Of a stretch of 64,000 nucleotides of DNA, positions 20,580-28,071 are shown piece by piece. The notes below the pieces were generated by a model that was not told the DNA's origin, made no database searches, and saw nothing but the letters and a program-made list of their open reading frames with translations. The stretch lies in assembly GCA_964532005.1 (NCBI GenBank), contig CAZHER010000004.1, positions 22,553 through 86,552 of the forward strand, read 5' to 3'. This stretch comes from CAYQEU01 sp964532005 (GTDB taxonomy: Bacteria > Patescibacteriota > Doudnabacteria > UBA920). The stretch's first letter is position 1, and each line of letters begins with the position of its first letter. A program made the translations under genes and the position numbers.

Positions 20580-20870
20580 TTATTTTATTTTTTGGAGTTT
20601 TGGCGGTTCATTATTGGGGTAGGTCATTTGGTATCCTGCTGGAGCTTCATATTTTCCTTGCGGTTTCGGTGGTTTTGTATATGCATAGGCCATATATCCA
20701 GCAATGCCTAACATAGCCAAACAAAAGATTGCAGCGAAGACTTTTGCTATAGTGTGCCTGCGCTGTTCATCTGGGTCTAATATTTCTGTTTGTGCCTGAT
20801 TTTTTTGAGCCCTATCAAAAAAATTGCTAAAGTCCGGGCTTTGGTTGTCTAATTTTAGATTTTTGGGCAT
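20580..20870 (-). CDS. Small single-pass membrane protein
   Basis: 96 aa. A polar N-terminus (about 40 residues) is followed by one transmembrane helix (KVFAAIFCLAMLGIAGYMAY) and a Pro-rich tail with a PPKPQGKYEAPAGYQMTYP-like segment. I do not recognise a family. It lies between the SOD and prepilin genes with gaps of 15 and 4 nt, suggesting cotranscription and possibly a role at the envelope with the pilin. Confidence 0.7.
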   Translation of the reverse strand: MPKNLKLDNQSPDFSNFFDRAQKNQAQTEILDPDEQRRHTIAKVFAAIFCLAMLGIAGYMAYAYTKPPKPQGKYEAPAGYQMTYPNNEPPKLQKIK

Positions 20871-20885
20871 AAATTTTGGTTTTAT

Positions 20886-21401
20886 TTATATATTTATTTT
20901 CTTTATTATCCCACAGACAATTCGTGGACCTCCGCTGATCCCAGAACCGTGCTCGCCGCCTCGGTATGGGTCTTCGTTGGCATGGATCATTAAGGCTGAA
21001 CCCTCGCCGCTTAAGATGCATAGTGGCCCTTCAGACAGGGTAAAACGGGTACTCACAGCTTCTAATATGCCGGTACCATCGGACTGGATTTCAATATTTG
21101 GTAGGTCACCAGCATGGAATGGATGGTTCACGTCTGGATCAGAGTTTCCAGATGGGCCTGGATCAAAGTGTCCCCCTGCACACTTGAATTCACCTTCGCA
21201 AGAGCCTTTTTCATGTACATGAACAGCATGAAGTCCGGGTTTTAGGTATTCTGTGTTTCCTTGGAGCTTAACAGCGACTTTAACCAAGTTTTGGGTGCCA
21301 AATTGGTACTCAATAAAATCTGCTGTTCCTGAAATTTCTTTGCCGGACAGCTCGGCCCGGGCTTTCATTATTTCTTTTGGTTCTATGCTAAAGAGGTTCA
21401 T
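20886..21401 (-). CDS. sodC: Copper/zinc superoxide dismutase
   Basis: 171 aa. Family landmarks are clear: HAVHVHEKGSC carries two copper ligands, GGHFDP the bridging His, NHPFHAGDLPNI the zinc His and Asp ligands, and MIHANEDPY the last copper His, followed by GGPRIVCGII near the C-terminus. Two Cys positioned for the conserved disulfide are present. It should dismute superoxide to peroxide and oxygen. There is no obvious signal peptide from this start, although most bacterial SodC proteins are exported. An internal ATG (about residue 12, MKARAEL) gives an equally leaderless protein. It is first gene of the SOD / membrane protein / prepilin operon. Confidence 0.9.
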   Translation of the reverse strand: MNLFSIEPKEIMKARAELSGKEISGTADFIEYQFGTQNLVKVAVKLQGNTEYLKPGLHAVHVHEKGSCEGEFKCAGGHFDPGPSGNSDPDVNHPFHAGDLPNIEIQSDGTGILEAVSTRFTLSEGPLCILSGEGSALMIHANEDPYRGGEHGSGISGGPRIVCGIIKKINI

Positions 21402-21482
21402 AACCGAGACTTTAATTACCCCTATTTTATCATAAAATCACCACTTTTTCACGGCCATGTAACAAAAATTTACATAAACCGA

Positions 21483-21488
21483 TATACT
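21483..21488 (+). promoter_or_regulatory. -10 element, predicted leaderless sigma-factor mRNA
   Basis: TATACT ends six bases before the ATG at 21495. The -35 region is weak, as might be expected if an alternative sigma factor or an activator is used. Confidence 0.5.
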
Positions 21489-21494
21489 GTTTGT

Positions 21495-22043
21495 ATGGAT
21501 AATTCCCATATAAACGAGCTGGTTGTAAAAATAAAACAGGGAGACCAAAATGCTTTTTCCGAGCTGTACGAATTATTTGCCGATAGAATCTATAGATTTG
21601 TTAAACTGAAGATTTCAGATAGCGAACAAGCTGAGGATATATTGCAGGAAGTGTTCGTTAAAGCTTGGCAAGGGGCAAAAAAAATTGAGGTCAAAGATCT
21701 TAATTTTTCGGCATGGCTATATAGAGTTGCTTCCAACACTGTAAATGATCATTACCGTAAAATGTACCGTCGTCCTCAAACTGTGGGAATTGAAGAATCA
21801 TTACAGATAGCATCCTCAGAAAATATCATCGAATCAGTAGATGCAACATTTGACGCCAAAGCAATGCGCCAAATTCTGGACAAACTACCCTCGAATTATA
21901 AGCAAATAATAGAGCTAAGATATTTTCAGATGTTCAACATTGAAGAGACAGCGAAAATATTAAACAAGAATAGTGTTACAGTGCGGGTACTTCAACATCG
22001 GGCAATTTCCAAACTAAAACGAATATTTGAAAACAATGGATAA
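21495..22043 (+). CDS. ECF-type RNA polymerase sigma factor
   Basis: 182 aa. Region 2 covers about residues 20-90, with the DxxQAEDILQEVFVKAW-like core motif and the FSAWLYRVASNTVNDHYRK segment. Region 4 covers about 120-178, with LPSNYKQIIELRYFQMFNIEETAKIL and the recognition helix SVTVRVLQHRAISKLKR. There is no region 3, as in ECF/group IV sigmas. It redirects RNA polymerase to a small regulon, probably envelope-linked given the partner gene. The start is supported by the -10 hexamer six bases upstream. Its 3' end overlaps the putative anti-sigma or regulator gene by 8 nt, so translation is coupled. Confidence 0.92.
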   Translation: MDNSHINELVVKIKQGDQNAFSELYELFADRIYRFVKLKISDSEQAEDILQEVFVKAWQGAKKIEVKDLNFSAWLYRVASNTVNDHYRKMYRRPQTVGIEESLQIASSENIIESVDATFDAKAMRQILDKLPSNYKQIIELRYFQMFNIEETAKILNKNSVTVRVLQHRAISKLKRIFENNG

Positions 22044-22830
22044 TAATCTTAAAAATTTATATAGCAAAGCAGTTGAACACAACCAGAGTCTATTGTTGTC
22101 CGATTCCGCAAAGAATCGCGTTAAGCAAAAAGTTTTTGGCAATCTTAATAATGCAGATACAAATTCCACGACAACTCCATCTTTATGGTACAGGTTAAGA
22201 CATAGTCTCTTAATGAGAAGTTATGTTTTGGCACCGCTTTTGGTTTTGCTATTTGTTGTTAGTACTACGGTAGCTTCGGCAGACTCTGTTCCCGGGGATG
22301 TTTTATACCCCTTTAAAAGACAGGTAGAAACAGCTCGTATATTTTTGGCGCCAAGCAACGATGCCAAAGTAGAGCTAGAGCTGAATTTCGCTGAAGAGCG
22401 AATTAGAGAACTGGAAAAGATCAGGGAGTTTAGCCCAGTCGGTGCTTCCGCAGTCAGCAATACAGAAAGTAAAAATTCTGCAACAGGCCAGCAGTCATTA
22501 GAATCTCAAGATGATGATCTGAATTATATTAAGCAAGAAGATTCTCGCAAGCAAAAGGCAAAAATCCAAATCGGTGATGCAAAAAGCATTGAAAGGGAGC
22601 AAAAAGCCAGGGAGCAGGCGGAGCATGCGATAGAATTTATGGAAAAGACCAGAAAAGAATATCAAGACAAAGAAAAAGAGCAAGCCAAAGAGCTGGAGAA
22701 AAAAATTGAAGAATATCGAAAGAAAGTTTTAGAACAGCATAAGGACAGGGAAGAAGAAAAGTACCGGAATGAGGACAGTCATGATCAAGATAGCAACGAA
22801 AATGATGGCAGTGGCTCTGAGGACAGTTAG
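22036..22830 (+). CDS. DUF5667-type membrane protein, putative partner of the ECF sigma factor
   Basis: 264 aa from ATG 22036 (an ATG three codons upstream also exists). A cytoplasmic N-terminus of about 60 residues precedes one transmembrane helix (YVLAPLLVLLFVVSTTVASA). Immediately outside is SVPGDVLYPFKRQVETARIFL, the hallmark of DUF5667. The rest is an acidic/basic coiled coil (from about 170) ending in a Ser/Asp/Glu-rich tail. Genes of this type commonly sit directly behind ECF sigma genes, so an anti-sigma or envelope-sensing role is plausible but inferred. Confidence 0.75.
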   Translation: MDNNLKNLYSKAVEHNQSLLLSDSAKNRVKQKVFGNLNNADTNSTTTPSLWYRLRHSLLMRSYVLAPLLVLLFVVSTTVASADSVPGDVLYPFKRQVETARIFLAPSNDAKVELELNFAEERIRELEKIREFSPVGASAVSNTESKNSATGQQSLESQDDDLNYIKQEDSRKQKAKIQIGDAKSIEREQKAREQAEHAIEFMEKTRKEYQDKEKEQAKELEKKIEEYRKKVLEQHKDREEEKYRNEDSHDQDSNENDGSGSEDS

Positions 22831-23072
22831 GGACTTGTTGAAATAAGACCGAGCTTTTTATTTCTGGTCCATTTTTTTACCTCAATTTCCCGACGTAGTG
22901 CGCTGCCAATGGTTTTGAATCGTTCTGAATACACTATTTTTCCGCCACCGCGACTGCGGACATATGCCGAGCCTTTTCCACTATTATGCACCTGTTCCCG
23001 GTTTTTCAAGTCTTTGGTCGTGCCGCAATATAAAGTGCTGTCACTACATAACATGATGTAAAAATAGTGCAT
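22827..23072 (-). CDS. GIY-YIG domain endonuclease-like protein (YhbQ type)
   Basis: 81 aa, the usual size for single-domain GIY-YIG proteins. The N-terminus YFYIMLCSDSTLYCGTT matches the GIY-YIG core, followed by the conserved Arg in LKNREQVHN, then GSAYVRSRGG and Glu in REIEVKKW. Such proteins are predicted DNA nucleases, possibly in repair. It overlaps the convergent upstream gene by 4 bp and is the last gene of a minus-strand group with the DoxX-like and FAD oxidoreductase genes. Confidence 0.85.
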   Translation of the reverse strand: MHYFYIMLCSDSTLYCGTTKDLKNREQVHNSGKGSAYVRSRGGGKIVYSERFKTIGSALRREIEVKKWTRNKKLGLISTSP

Positions 23073-23086
23073 TGAATTTTAATAGC

Positions 23087-23557
23087 CTAGTTGGCCAGGC
23101 TTTTCCGATTGAGTAAGTACAAAACTCCCAAAATAATATGTAAGAGACCCATTACCAAATTGATTCCCCAAGTGGAGGGGCTTGACCAGCCTGCAGCTAA
23201 AAAGAAGTTAACATTCATCAGCGCACCTCCGAAGAAAGCCAAGACCACTAGCCAGGTCGCGCTTTCCGGCAACCGCCTTTTTGTTAACAAGATCACACCG
23301 GCAAGTACCAGAGCCAAACCAACTGCAATTTCGCCGCCACGAATTGCATTGCCGAAAGTTTCGGCATTTGGTAGAACAACGGATTTTAGAAATTCGGCAT
23401 AAGTAGTATAGGAAGTTTTGTCAGCAAAGCCTTGCAAACTTTTTTCAATATTGGCCATGAAGCCTGGGGCTGTAAATTTGCCCCATCCTGAATGTAGCCA
23501 TTCAAAAGCCAGAGTCCATTGCACCAGCACTATCCATGTTAAAGAAACTTTTTTCAT
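23087..23557 (-). CDS. DoxX/DoxD-like integral membrane protein
   Basis: 156 aa with four hydrophobic segments. FEWLHSGWGKF early in the protein, a middle GNAIRGGEIAVGLALVLAGV helix and NFFLAAGWSSPSTWGINLV near the end match the DoxX / thiosulfate:quinone oxidoreductase small-subunit fold. It probably moves electrons or supports a membrane redox complex; the substrate is unknown. It follows the FAD oxidoreductase gene by 18 nt, so both probably share a promoter and may work together. Confidence 0.75.
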   Translation of the reverse strand: MKKVSLTWIVLVQWTLAFEWLHSGWGKFTAPGFMANIEKSLQGFADKTSYTTYAEFLKSVVLPNAETFGNAIRGGEIAVGLALVLAGVILLTKRRLPESATWLVVLAFFGGALMNVNFFLAAGWSSPSTWGINLVMGLLHIILGVLYLLNRKSLAN

Positions 23558-23575
23558 ATTTCCCTTTTTTAGTTA

Positions 23576-25225
23576 TTAAAATTTTTGTCTGATATGCTGT
23601 CTGGAATATTCCCAGTCAGAATCAGTTTTTTTATGAGGATTGAATATATTATTTGGATCAAAAATTCGTTTTATCTCTTTGAAAATATTGACCATTTCCG
23701 GGCTGTACATTCGGTTTAGAAAAGGTCCTCGAACCAGTCCGTCGTTATGTTCGCCTGACAGTGAGCCTTTATACTTAACAACCAGATCCGTGACTTCGTT
23801 AAGCACCAAAGGAATTTTTTCTCTTTCTTTTCTATTACCCAAATCCATTAATGGGATTATATGGAAATTTCCGTCACCCATATGTCCGGCTATGGTGTAA
23901 AGAAGTTTGTATCTTTCTGCTATCTCAATCAGCTTTGGCATGAATTCTGGCAGAGTATTTGGTGGCACTACCAGATCATCTATAAACGGGGCGGTATGCT
24001 TTTGTTTAACATTTTTGCGCAATAGGTTAAAACTTTCTCTTCGTATTGTCCAGAATTTTTCTTCATGCTCTTTATCTTCTGCTAGTTGGGTTTCCACATC
24101 ATATTTTTCCATCACTTGTTCAACTTTTGAAGTCTTTTCATCAATATCTTCCTGATTATCGCTCTCAAATTCAACTAACATCACAATTTTAGGGAAGTGT
24201 GGCAGGAAACGGATTAGCTTATTTAGCAAAGGGAGGAAACTGAGCCCAAGAAATATGAATTTTTTCCAACCCAGCGTCTTTCTGAAACTGTAAAAGAAGC
24301 GAAATGCAAATTTTAAAGTATGGTCGTCAAAGGACTCTAAACTGCTAGGTTTTAGAGCCAACAGTTCATTAATAATCTCCCCCAAATTTTTTAATGAAGG
24401 CATAAACAGAACTACCATACCAGACAATGGCTTTGCTGGAACTAGTCTAAAAGTTGCTTCTGTCATTAACCCGAGCGTACCCTGAGCTCCAACAAAAAGT
24501 TTTTGCATATTAAATGTTTGCCCATCCCAAACATCCCAAATATTATATCCGGTGGAGTTTTTGCTAACTTTTGGTTTAGAATTGGCAATTAGTTCAGAGT
24601 TTATGTTAATCAGCTCATAAATTTTTTTATAAATTTCCCCCTCATAACCTGGCTCTGCAATTTTTTGGTTCAATTCTTCCTTGGTAAGAGGTGAAAATAC
24701 ATGCTCTTTCCCGTCCGACAAAACCATTGTTATGGTTTCAACGTAGTCTTCAGTTTTCCCATAAATAAGCGATTTTTCGCCACCAGAGTTGTTAGCAACC
24801 ATACCGCCGATCATACAAATTTCCCTAGATGCTGGGTATGAAGGCATTAGGAGCCCTTGTTGCAAAGTTTTTGGCTCAAAGTTTCTATAATAAACCCCTG
24901 GCTGCGCTGTAATGGTTTTGTTCTCAACTTCTCCTAAATGGTCAAAATACCGTTCAAAAGCAACAACAATAGAATCATTAATAGCGCCACCTGACATGCA
25001 TGTCCCTCCACTGCGAGCTGTCAGAGAAAGCTCGTGATTTTGGGATTTATGTTCATTAACAAACTGTACTAAAGCACAAACGTCTTTGGTGTCTTTGGGG
25101 AATACAACAGCTTTTGGTTTTATTTCAAACATACTAGCGTCATGGCTATAAAAGTTCAGTACCTCATCTTTTATTACCACGTCGCCTTTGATAGAGTTTG
25201 CCAGCTCTTTTAGGGTTTCTTTCAT
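23576..25225 (-). CDS. FAD-binding oxidoreductase of the GlcD / D-lactate dehydrogenase family
   Basis: 549 aa. The N-terminal FAD_binding_4 (PCMH-type) domain covers about 35-220, with LTARSGGTCMSGGAINDS and CMIGGMVANNSGGEKS. The C-terminal FAD-oxidase domain contains HMGDGNFHIIPLMDL and the terminal KRIFDPNNIFNPHK. These enzymes oxidise 2-hydroxyacids such as D-lactate or glycolate and pass electrons to quinones or other acceptors. The substrate cannot be fixed from sequence. An extended -10 (TGTTATAAT) ends six bases before the start codon. The downstream DoxX-like membrane protein may be the electron-transfer partner. Confidence 0.85.
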   Translation of the reverse strand: MKETLKELANSIKGDVVIKDEVLNFYSHDASMFEIKPKAVVFPKDTKDVCALVQFVNEHKSQNHELSLTARSGGTCMSGGAINDSIVVAFERYFDHLGEVENKTITAQPGVYYRNFEPKTLQQGLLMPSYPASREICMIGGMVANNSGGEKSLIYGKTEDYVETITMVLSDGKEHVFSPLTKEELNQKIAEPGYEGEIYKKIYELININSELIANSKPKVSKNSTGYNIWDVWDGQTFNMQKLFVGAQGTLGLMTEATFRLVPAKPLSGMVVLFMPSLKNLGEIINELLALKPSSLESFDDHTLKFAFRFFYSFRKTLGWKKFIFLGLSFLPLLNKLIRFLPHFPKIVMLVEFESDNQEDIDEKTSKVEQVMEKYDVETQLAEDKEHEEKFWTIRRESFNLLRKNVKQKHTAPFIDDLVVPPNTLPEFMPKLIEIAERYKLLYTIAGHMGDGNFHIIPLMDLGNRKEREKIPLVLNEVTDLVVKYKGSLSGEHNDGLVRGPFLNRMYSPEMVNIFKEIKRIFDPNNIFNPHKKTDSDWEYSRQHIRQKF

Positions 25226-25231
25226 ATTTAT

Positions 25232-25285
25232 ATTATAACATCGAAATACAAATCCTCTTGACCTAGGTATTTATGGGCATATAAT
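25232..25285. promoter_or_regulatory. Divergent promoter region
   Basis: Minus strand: TATAAT at 25237-25232 with an upstream TGN, six bases before the oxidoreductase ATG. Plus strand: TTGACC (25258-25263), a 16-bp spacer and TATAAT (25280-25285), with start near 25292. The two promoters overlap in their -35 zones, so they could compete. Confidence 0.75.
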
Positions 25286-25310
25286 GCCAGTGTGGCTTAA
25301 TATTCGTATT

Positions 25311-25844
25311 ATGAAACATAAAACAATTATTTTAGCTTTTGTCCTAGTATCATGTGCAATTTTAGTATTGCTCAATATTAACAAATTTAAAGACTTTGTC
25401 GGTCTTCGGGATTTATCTGATCAGCAGACAAATACAGGAATAAAACTTACTACTTCCCCGGAGATGCGATTCGGGTTAGATGGCTTAAAAAATTTAGGGC
25501 AAAAACCATATACAGAGCCAACTCAATATTTCTACCCCAACCGGGTAGATCTGAATATTTTTGCTTTGGAGGGGACTTGGAAGTTTGAAAATGATAAGGC
25601 AGTACTGGTGGCAGGCCCAGGAAAAATAAAGCTTCATTTTTATGGTCAACGTGTTCAGCTTGAGGCAAAAAGCCAAACACAACAAAGCATAACAGCAAAA
25701 GTTGGGGATCAGCCAACTAAAATAGTCAGTGTTGCCGAAAAGCTTTTGTATAATTTACATGAAACGGAAATACCAAGCCAGCAACTAATGGAAATATTAA
25801 TACCCAAGAGTGGGTTTGAAGCCTTTTCCTTCACTTTTGAGTAA
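25311..25844 (+). CDS. Membrane-anchored stand-alone DipZ C-terminal-like domain
   Basis: 177 aa from ATG 25311. The upstream ATG at 25284 overlaps the -10 box and is rejected. A transmembrane anchor (TIILAFVLVSCAILVLL) is followed by TTSPEMRFGLDG, an ALEGTWKFENDKAVL segment and the end IPKSGFEAFSFTFE. This order resembles the beta domain at the C-terminus of DipZ/TlpA-like thioredoxin proteins (compare TPEIYLG, GxW and LDPGVEAYAFTFG). The thioredoxin and CcdA parts are absent here. The relationship rests on remembered motifs and needs a profile search. A strong terminator follows. Confidence 0.6.
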   Translation: MKHKTIILAFVLVSCAILVLLNINKFKDFVGLRDLSDQQTNTGIKLTTSPEMRFGLDGLKNLGQKPYTEPTQYFYPNRVDLNIFALEGTWKFENDKAVLVAGPGKIKLHFYGQRVQLEAKSQTQQSITAKVGDQPTKIVSVAEKLLYNLHETEIPSQQLMEILIPKSGFEAFSFTFE

Positions 25845-25851
25845 TATTTAT

Positions 25852-25873
25852 AAAACCGCCTTAAGGCGGTTTT
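25852..25873. terminator. Bidirectional intrinsic terminator
   Basis: Perfect 9-bp stem (AAAACCGCC / GGCGGTTTT) with a TTAA loop and T-runs on both strands, between two convergent genes. Confidence 0.9.
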
Positions 25874-25875
25874 AT

Positions 25876-27666
25876 TTATTCTTGGTATTTTGCTCTGATT
25901 TCTACGTACGATAACTGACTAAAGAAATTTAAGAACTGATCAATGTTCATTGTGAAAGTTTTTGAAGTATCATGAGGGTTTTCTATGTATAGTTGGTTTT
26001 CTTTAAAGCCCACTATTGAGTATGCATGTTTGTAATACATCTTTACTCCGTTAATAATTTCATGCATGCGGTCGTTTCGATTTTTTCCATCTTTTGTGTA
26101 AGGTGAATTAGCGGTTAGAATGTATCTTTCAGGATTTTTTGCATATTCATTGAGCAGGAACTCTTGGGCAACTGCTGCCCGGCCGTTCTGCTTTAGGCTG
26201 GAAGCTCCCTCAGATCGGTAGTCTGCAATAATGTTCTTTTTTGCAATTTCTGAACCCACTATTTCATCTAAGGCCCTATGTCCAAAACCGCCTTCAAAAG
26301 CGCGTCTGCCTCGGTAATCCGCTTGGTGTGTCATACCTTGGAATCCATATTTTTGGCGGCTTTTTAATGAGGCATAGGCACGTTCTAGAATTACATCAGC
26401 CAAGTCTGCCCTGGCCCCAGTTTTCCAGGCCTTGAGGTCATTTTCAGTAACAACAATAGGGGCTTCATCTGAACCGTCTCCATCAGTAATGCCTCGAAAA
26501 GAAACTTTCCACTCCCCAGGGCGATCTCCTTTTTTAATAGTTCTCATTAAAGTTTGTAAATACAGTTCTGGGTGGGTTCTCTTGATGCTATTAATGGCAG
26601 CCAGCAGGTAACAGTCTCCAAACCCTCCTTGCTTAATGTTGCCGGTTTTTATTTTCTCCAACGTGCTTTTGCGGCTAAGCCAAGAATCAGGATACAAGGA
26701 CGGTTCTATTTCCTTGAATGCATTTCGCAGCGACTCCAGATACTTAGGGCTTTCATCGACAACTGGCGTGTCTTTGCCAGAGAATTTAATAATTTTAATT
26801 TCAGAAGGTTTCAAAAACGGAATATTGATAAATCGAATAATTTCTTCTCTACTGCTCAATCGGTTTGTGGAAGTTCTCCCTGTATCGCTATGGTTGGTGG
26901 CGTGCATATAGGAATTTTCGGAAATTTTTCTGAATGCAGTAACACCCAGCAATAATTCGTCACCAATCTGCATCCTGTCAAAAATGGCTTTTTTTTCTGG
27001 GTCTACAATTTGCAATTCCGGCGGTTTATTTTTTTCTATATTTGGAGCATCGGTGTCGTCCTGCGGTTTTTTGTCCGCCTGTTTGGGAAACGCTTCAGGA
27101 AACAGCGACATGACTTTTGCCCTTAGGCCATGTTGGCGCGTAATTTTCAATATGTCTTGTTTTCCTGATCCAACATTGTCAATTAACTGTTTGAGATGGT
27201 TCCAAAAACCTTGTGGTTCTACATCTGTTTGGCTGCCGACATCTTCGGGGGTAACTGTTGATCTTGCCATTGCATCAAGGACATCAAATAGTTTCTCTTT
27301 TGTATTAACATTATTCGAACTAAGAAGTTCATCATATCTTTGTAAGGCGTGTTGTTTACTGGTAAAGCTGTAAATACGACACTTGTCCGGCTTGGTTGAA
27401 GGCATGAACGAAGCCCTTTCTTTACCATTTGTACCATGAGTAATTAGCCAGGCTCCTTCTCTAACGCTGCCGTCACCGGCCTCTGTCAGCTCCAGGTCGT
27501 AAATTGACTGCCCACCCCCAGCGTGTTCGTACATGACAACATCACCGGTTTTATAACCGGCCTCTATATATGGGTTGGGGTTTGTGTGTTCAGGACTCTT
27601 GTTGTGTACAAAGTCCTGATTGTGACTATTTTCTGCTACAGAATAGTGGTCGAATCCTCTGTCCAT
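25876..27666 (-). CDS. Calpain-like cysteine protease (family C2)
   Basis: 596 aa. The C-terminal half has the calpain catalytic layout: QGGFGDCYLLAAINS (Cys near 352), HAYSIVGF (His near 548) and YIENPHD (Asn near 561), matching the QGxxGDCW..., GHAYS and NPWG motifs. The first 300 residues are unlike known calpain domains; a segment around 35-55 (YIEAGYKTGDVVMYEHAGGG) may be a small beta fold. No signal peptide is seen, so it is probably cytoplasmic or exported by a non-classical route. No calcium-binding EF hands are visible. A TATAAT ends six bases before the ATG, and a shared terminator lies beyond the stop. Confidence 0.8.
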   Translation of the reverse strand: MDRGFDHYSVAENSHNQDFVHNKSPEHTNPNPYIEAGYKTGDVVMYEHAGGGQSIYDLELTEAGDGSVREGAWLITHGTNGKERASFMPSTKPDKCRIYSFTSKQHALQRYDELLSSNNVNTKEKLFDVLDAMARSTVTPEDVGSQTDVEPQGFWNHLKQLIDNVGSGKQDILKITRQHGLRAKVMSLFPEAFPKQADKKPQDDTDAPNIEKNKPPELQIVDPEKKAIFDRMQIGDELLLGVTAFRKISENSYMHATNHSDTGRTSTNRLSSREEIIRFINIPFLKPSEIKIIKFSGKDTPVVDESPKYLESLRNAFKEIEPSLYPDSWLSRKSTLEKIKTGNIKQGGFGDCYLLAAINSIKRTHPELYLQTLMRTIKKGDRPGEWKVSFRGITDGDGSDEAPIVVTENDLKAWKTGARADLADVILERAYASLKSRQKYGFQGMTHQADYRGRRAFEGGFGHRALDEIVGSEIAKKNIIADYRSEGASSLKQNGRAAVAQEFLLNEYAKNPERYILTANSPYTKDGKNRNDRMHEIINGVKMYYKHAYSIVGFKENQLYIENPHDTSKTFTMNIDQFLNFFSQLSYVEIRAKYQE

Positions 27667-27672
27667 GACTTT

Positions 27673-27678
27673 ATTATA
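27673..27678 (-). promoter_or_regulatory. -10 element, predicted leaderless calpain mRNA
   Basis: TATAAT on the minus strand, six bases from the ATG at 27666. No strong -35 box is seen. Confidence 0.6.
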
Positions 27679-27737
27679 GGCAGGTATTCAAAATAAAGAA
27701 ATACTGCTTAATGTTAGGTGATGGGTTCATAATAGTG

Positions 27738-27778
27738 TATAATTAATACAGATAGATCCTTCACAGGAAAGGGGGTGA
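27738..27778 (+). promoter_or_regulatory. Promoter -10 and strong ribosome binding site for the DUF378 gene
   Basis: -10 TATAAT (27738-27743), then a short leader with AAAGGGGGTG (27769-27778) seven bases before a TTG start at 27785. The strong Shine-Dalgarno sequence decides the unusual TTG start. Confidence 0.7.
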
Positions 27779-27784
27779 ATAAAT

Positions 27785-28009
27785 TTGAAAGCATTACACA
27801 TGGTCGCTTTTATCCTTCTAGTTGTTGGAGGCCTCAACTGGGGATTAGTAGGCGCATTCAATTTTAACCTGGTAGATACCGTGCTAGGCAGCATGCCTTG
27901 GCTCGAAAGTTTGGTTTACATTCTAGTTGGTCTTTCCGCAGTTTTGGTCGCGGTAACCCACAAAAAAGATTGTAAAGCTTGCTCTGCCTCTGCCCCTGCA
28001 CAAATGTAG
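27785..28009 (+). CDS. DUF378 family small membrane protein
   Basis: 74 aa starting at TTG. Two transmembrane helices. The first contains VGGLNWGLVGAFNFNLVDTVLG, the DUF378 signature. The second is VYILVGLSAVLVAV. A short Cys-containing tail (KKDCKACSA) follows. The function of DUF378 is unknown. Strong SD and terminator suggest good expression. Confidence 0.88.
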   Translation: MKALHMVAFILLVVGGLNWGLVGAFNFNLVDTVLGSMPWLESLVYILVGLSAVLVAVTHKKDCKACSASAPAQM

Positions 28010-28028
28010 GAAATTAATTTTTTATATT

Positions 28029-28056
28029 AAAACACCGCGCATCAGCGCGGTGTTTT
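28029..28056. terminator. Bidirectional intrinsic terminator
   Basis: Perfect 12-bp stem (28029-28040 with 28045-28056) with an ATCA loop, AT-rich on both ends. It serves the DUF378 gene and the convergent kinase gene. Confidence 0.92.
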
Positions 28057-28071
28057 CTATTAATAAAATGT

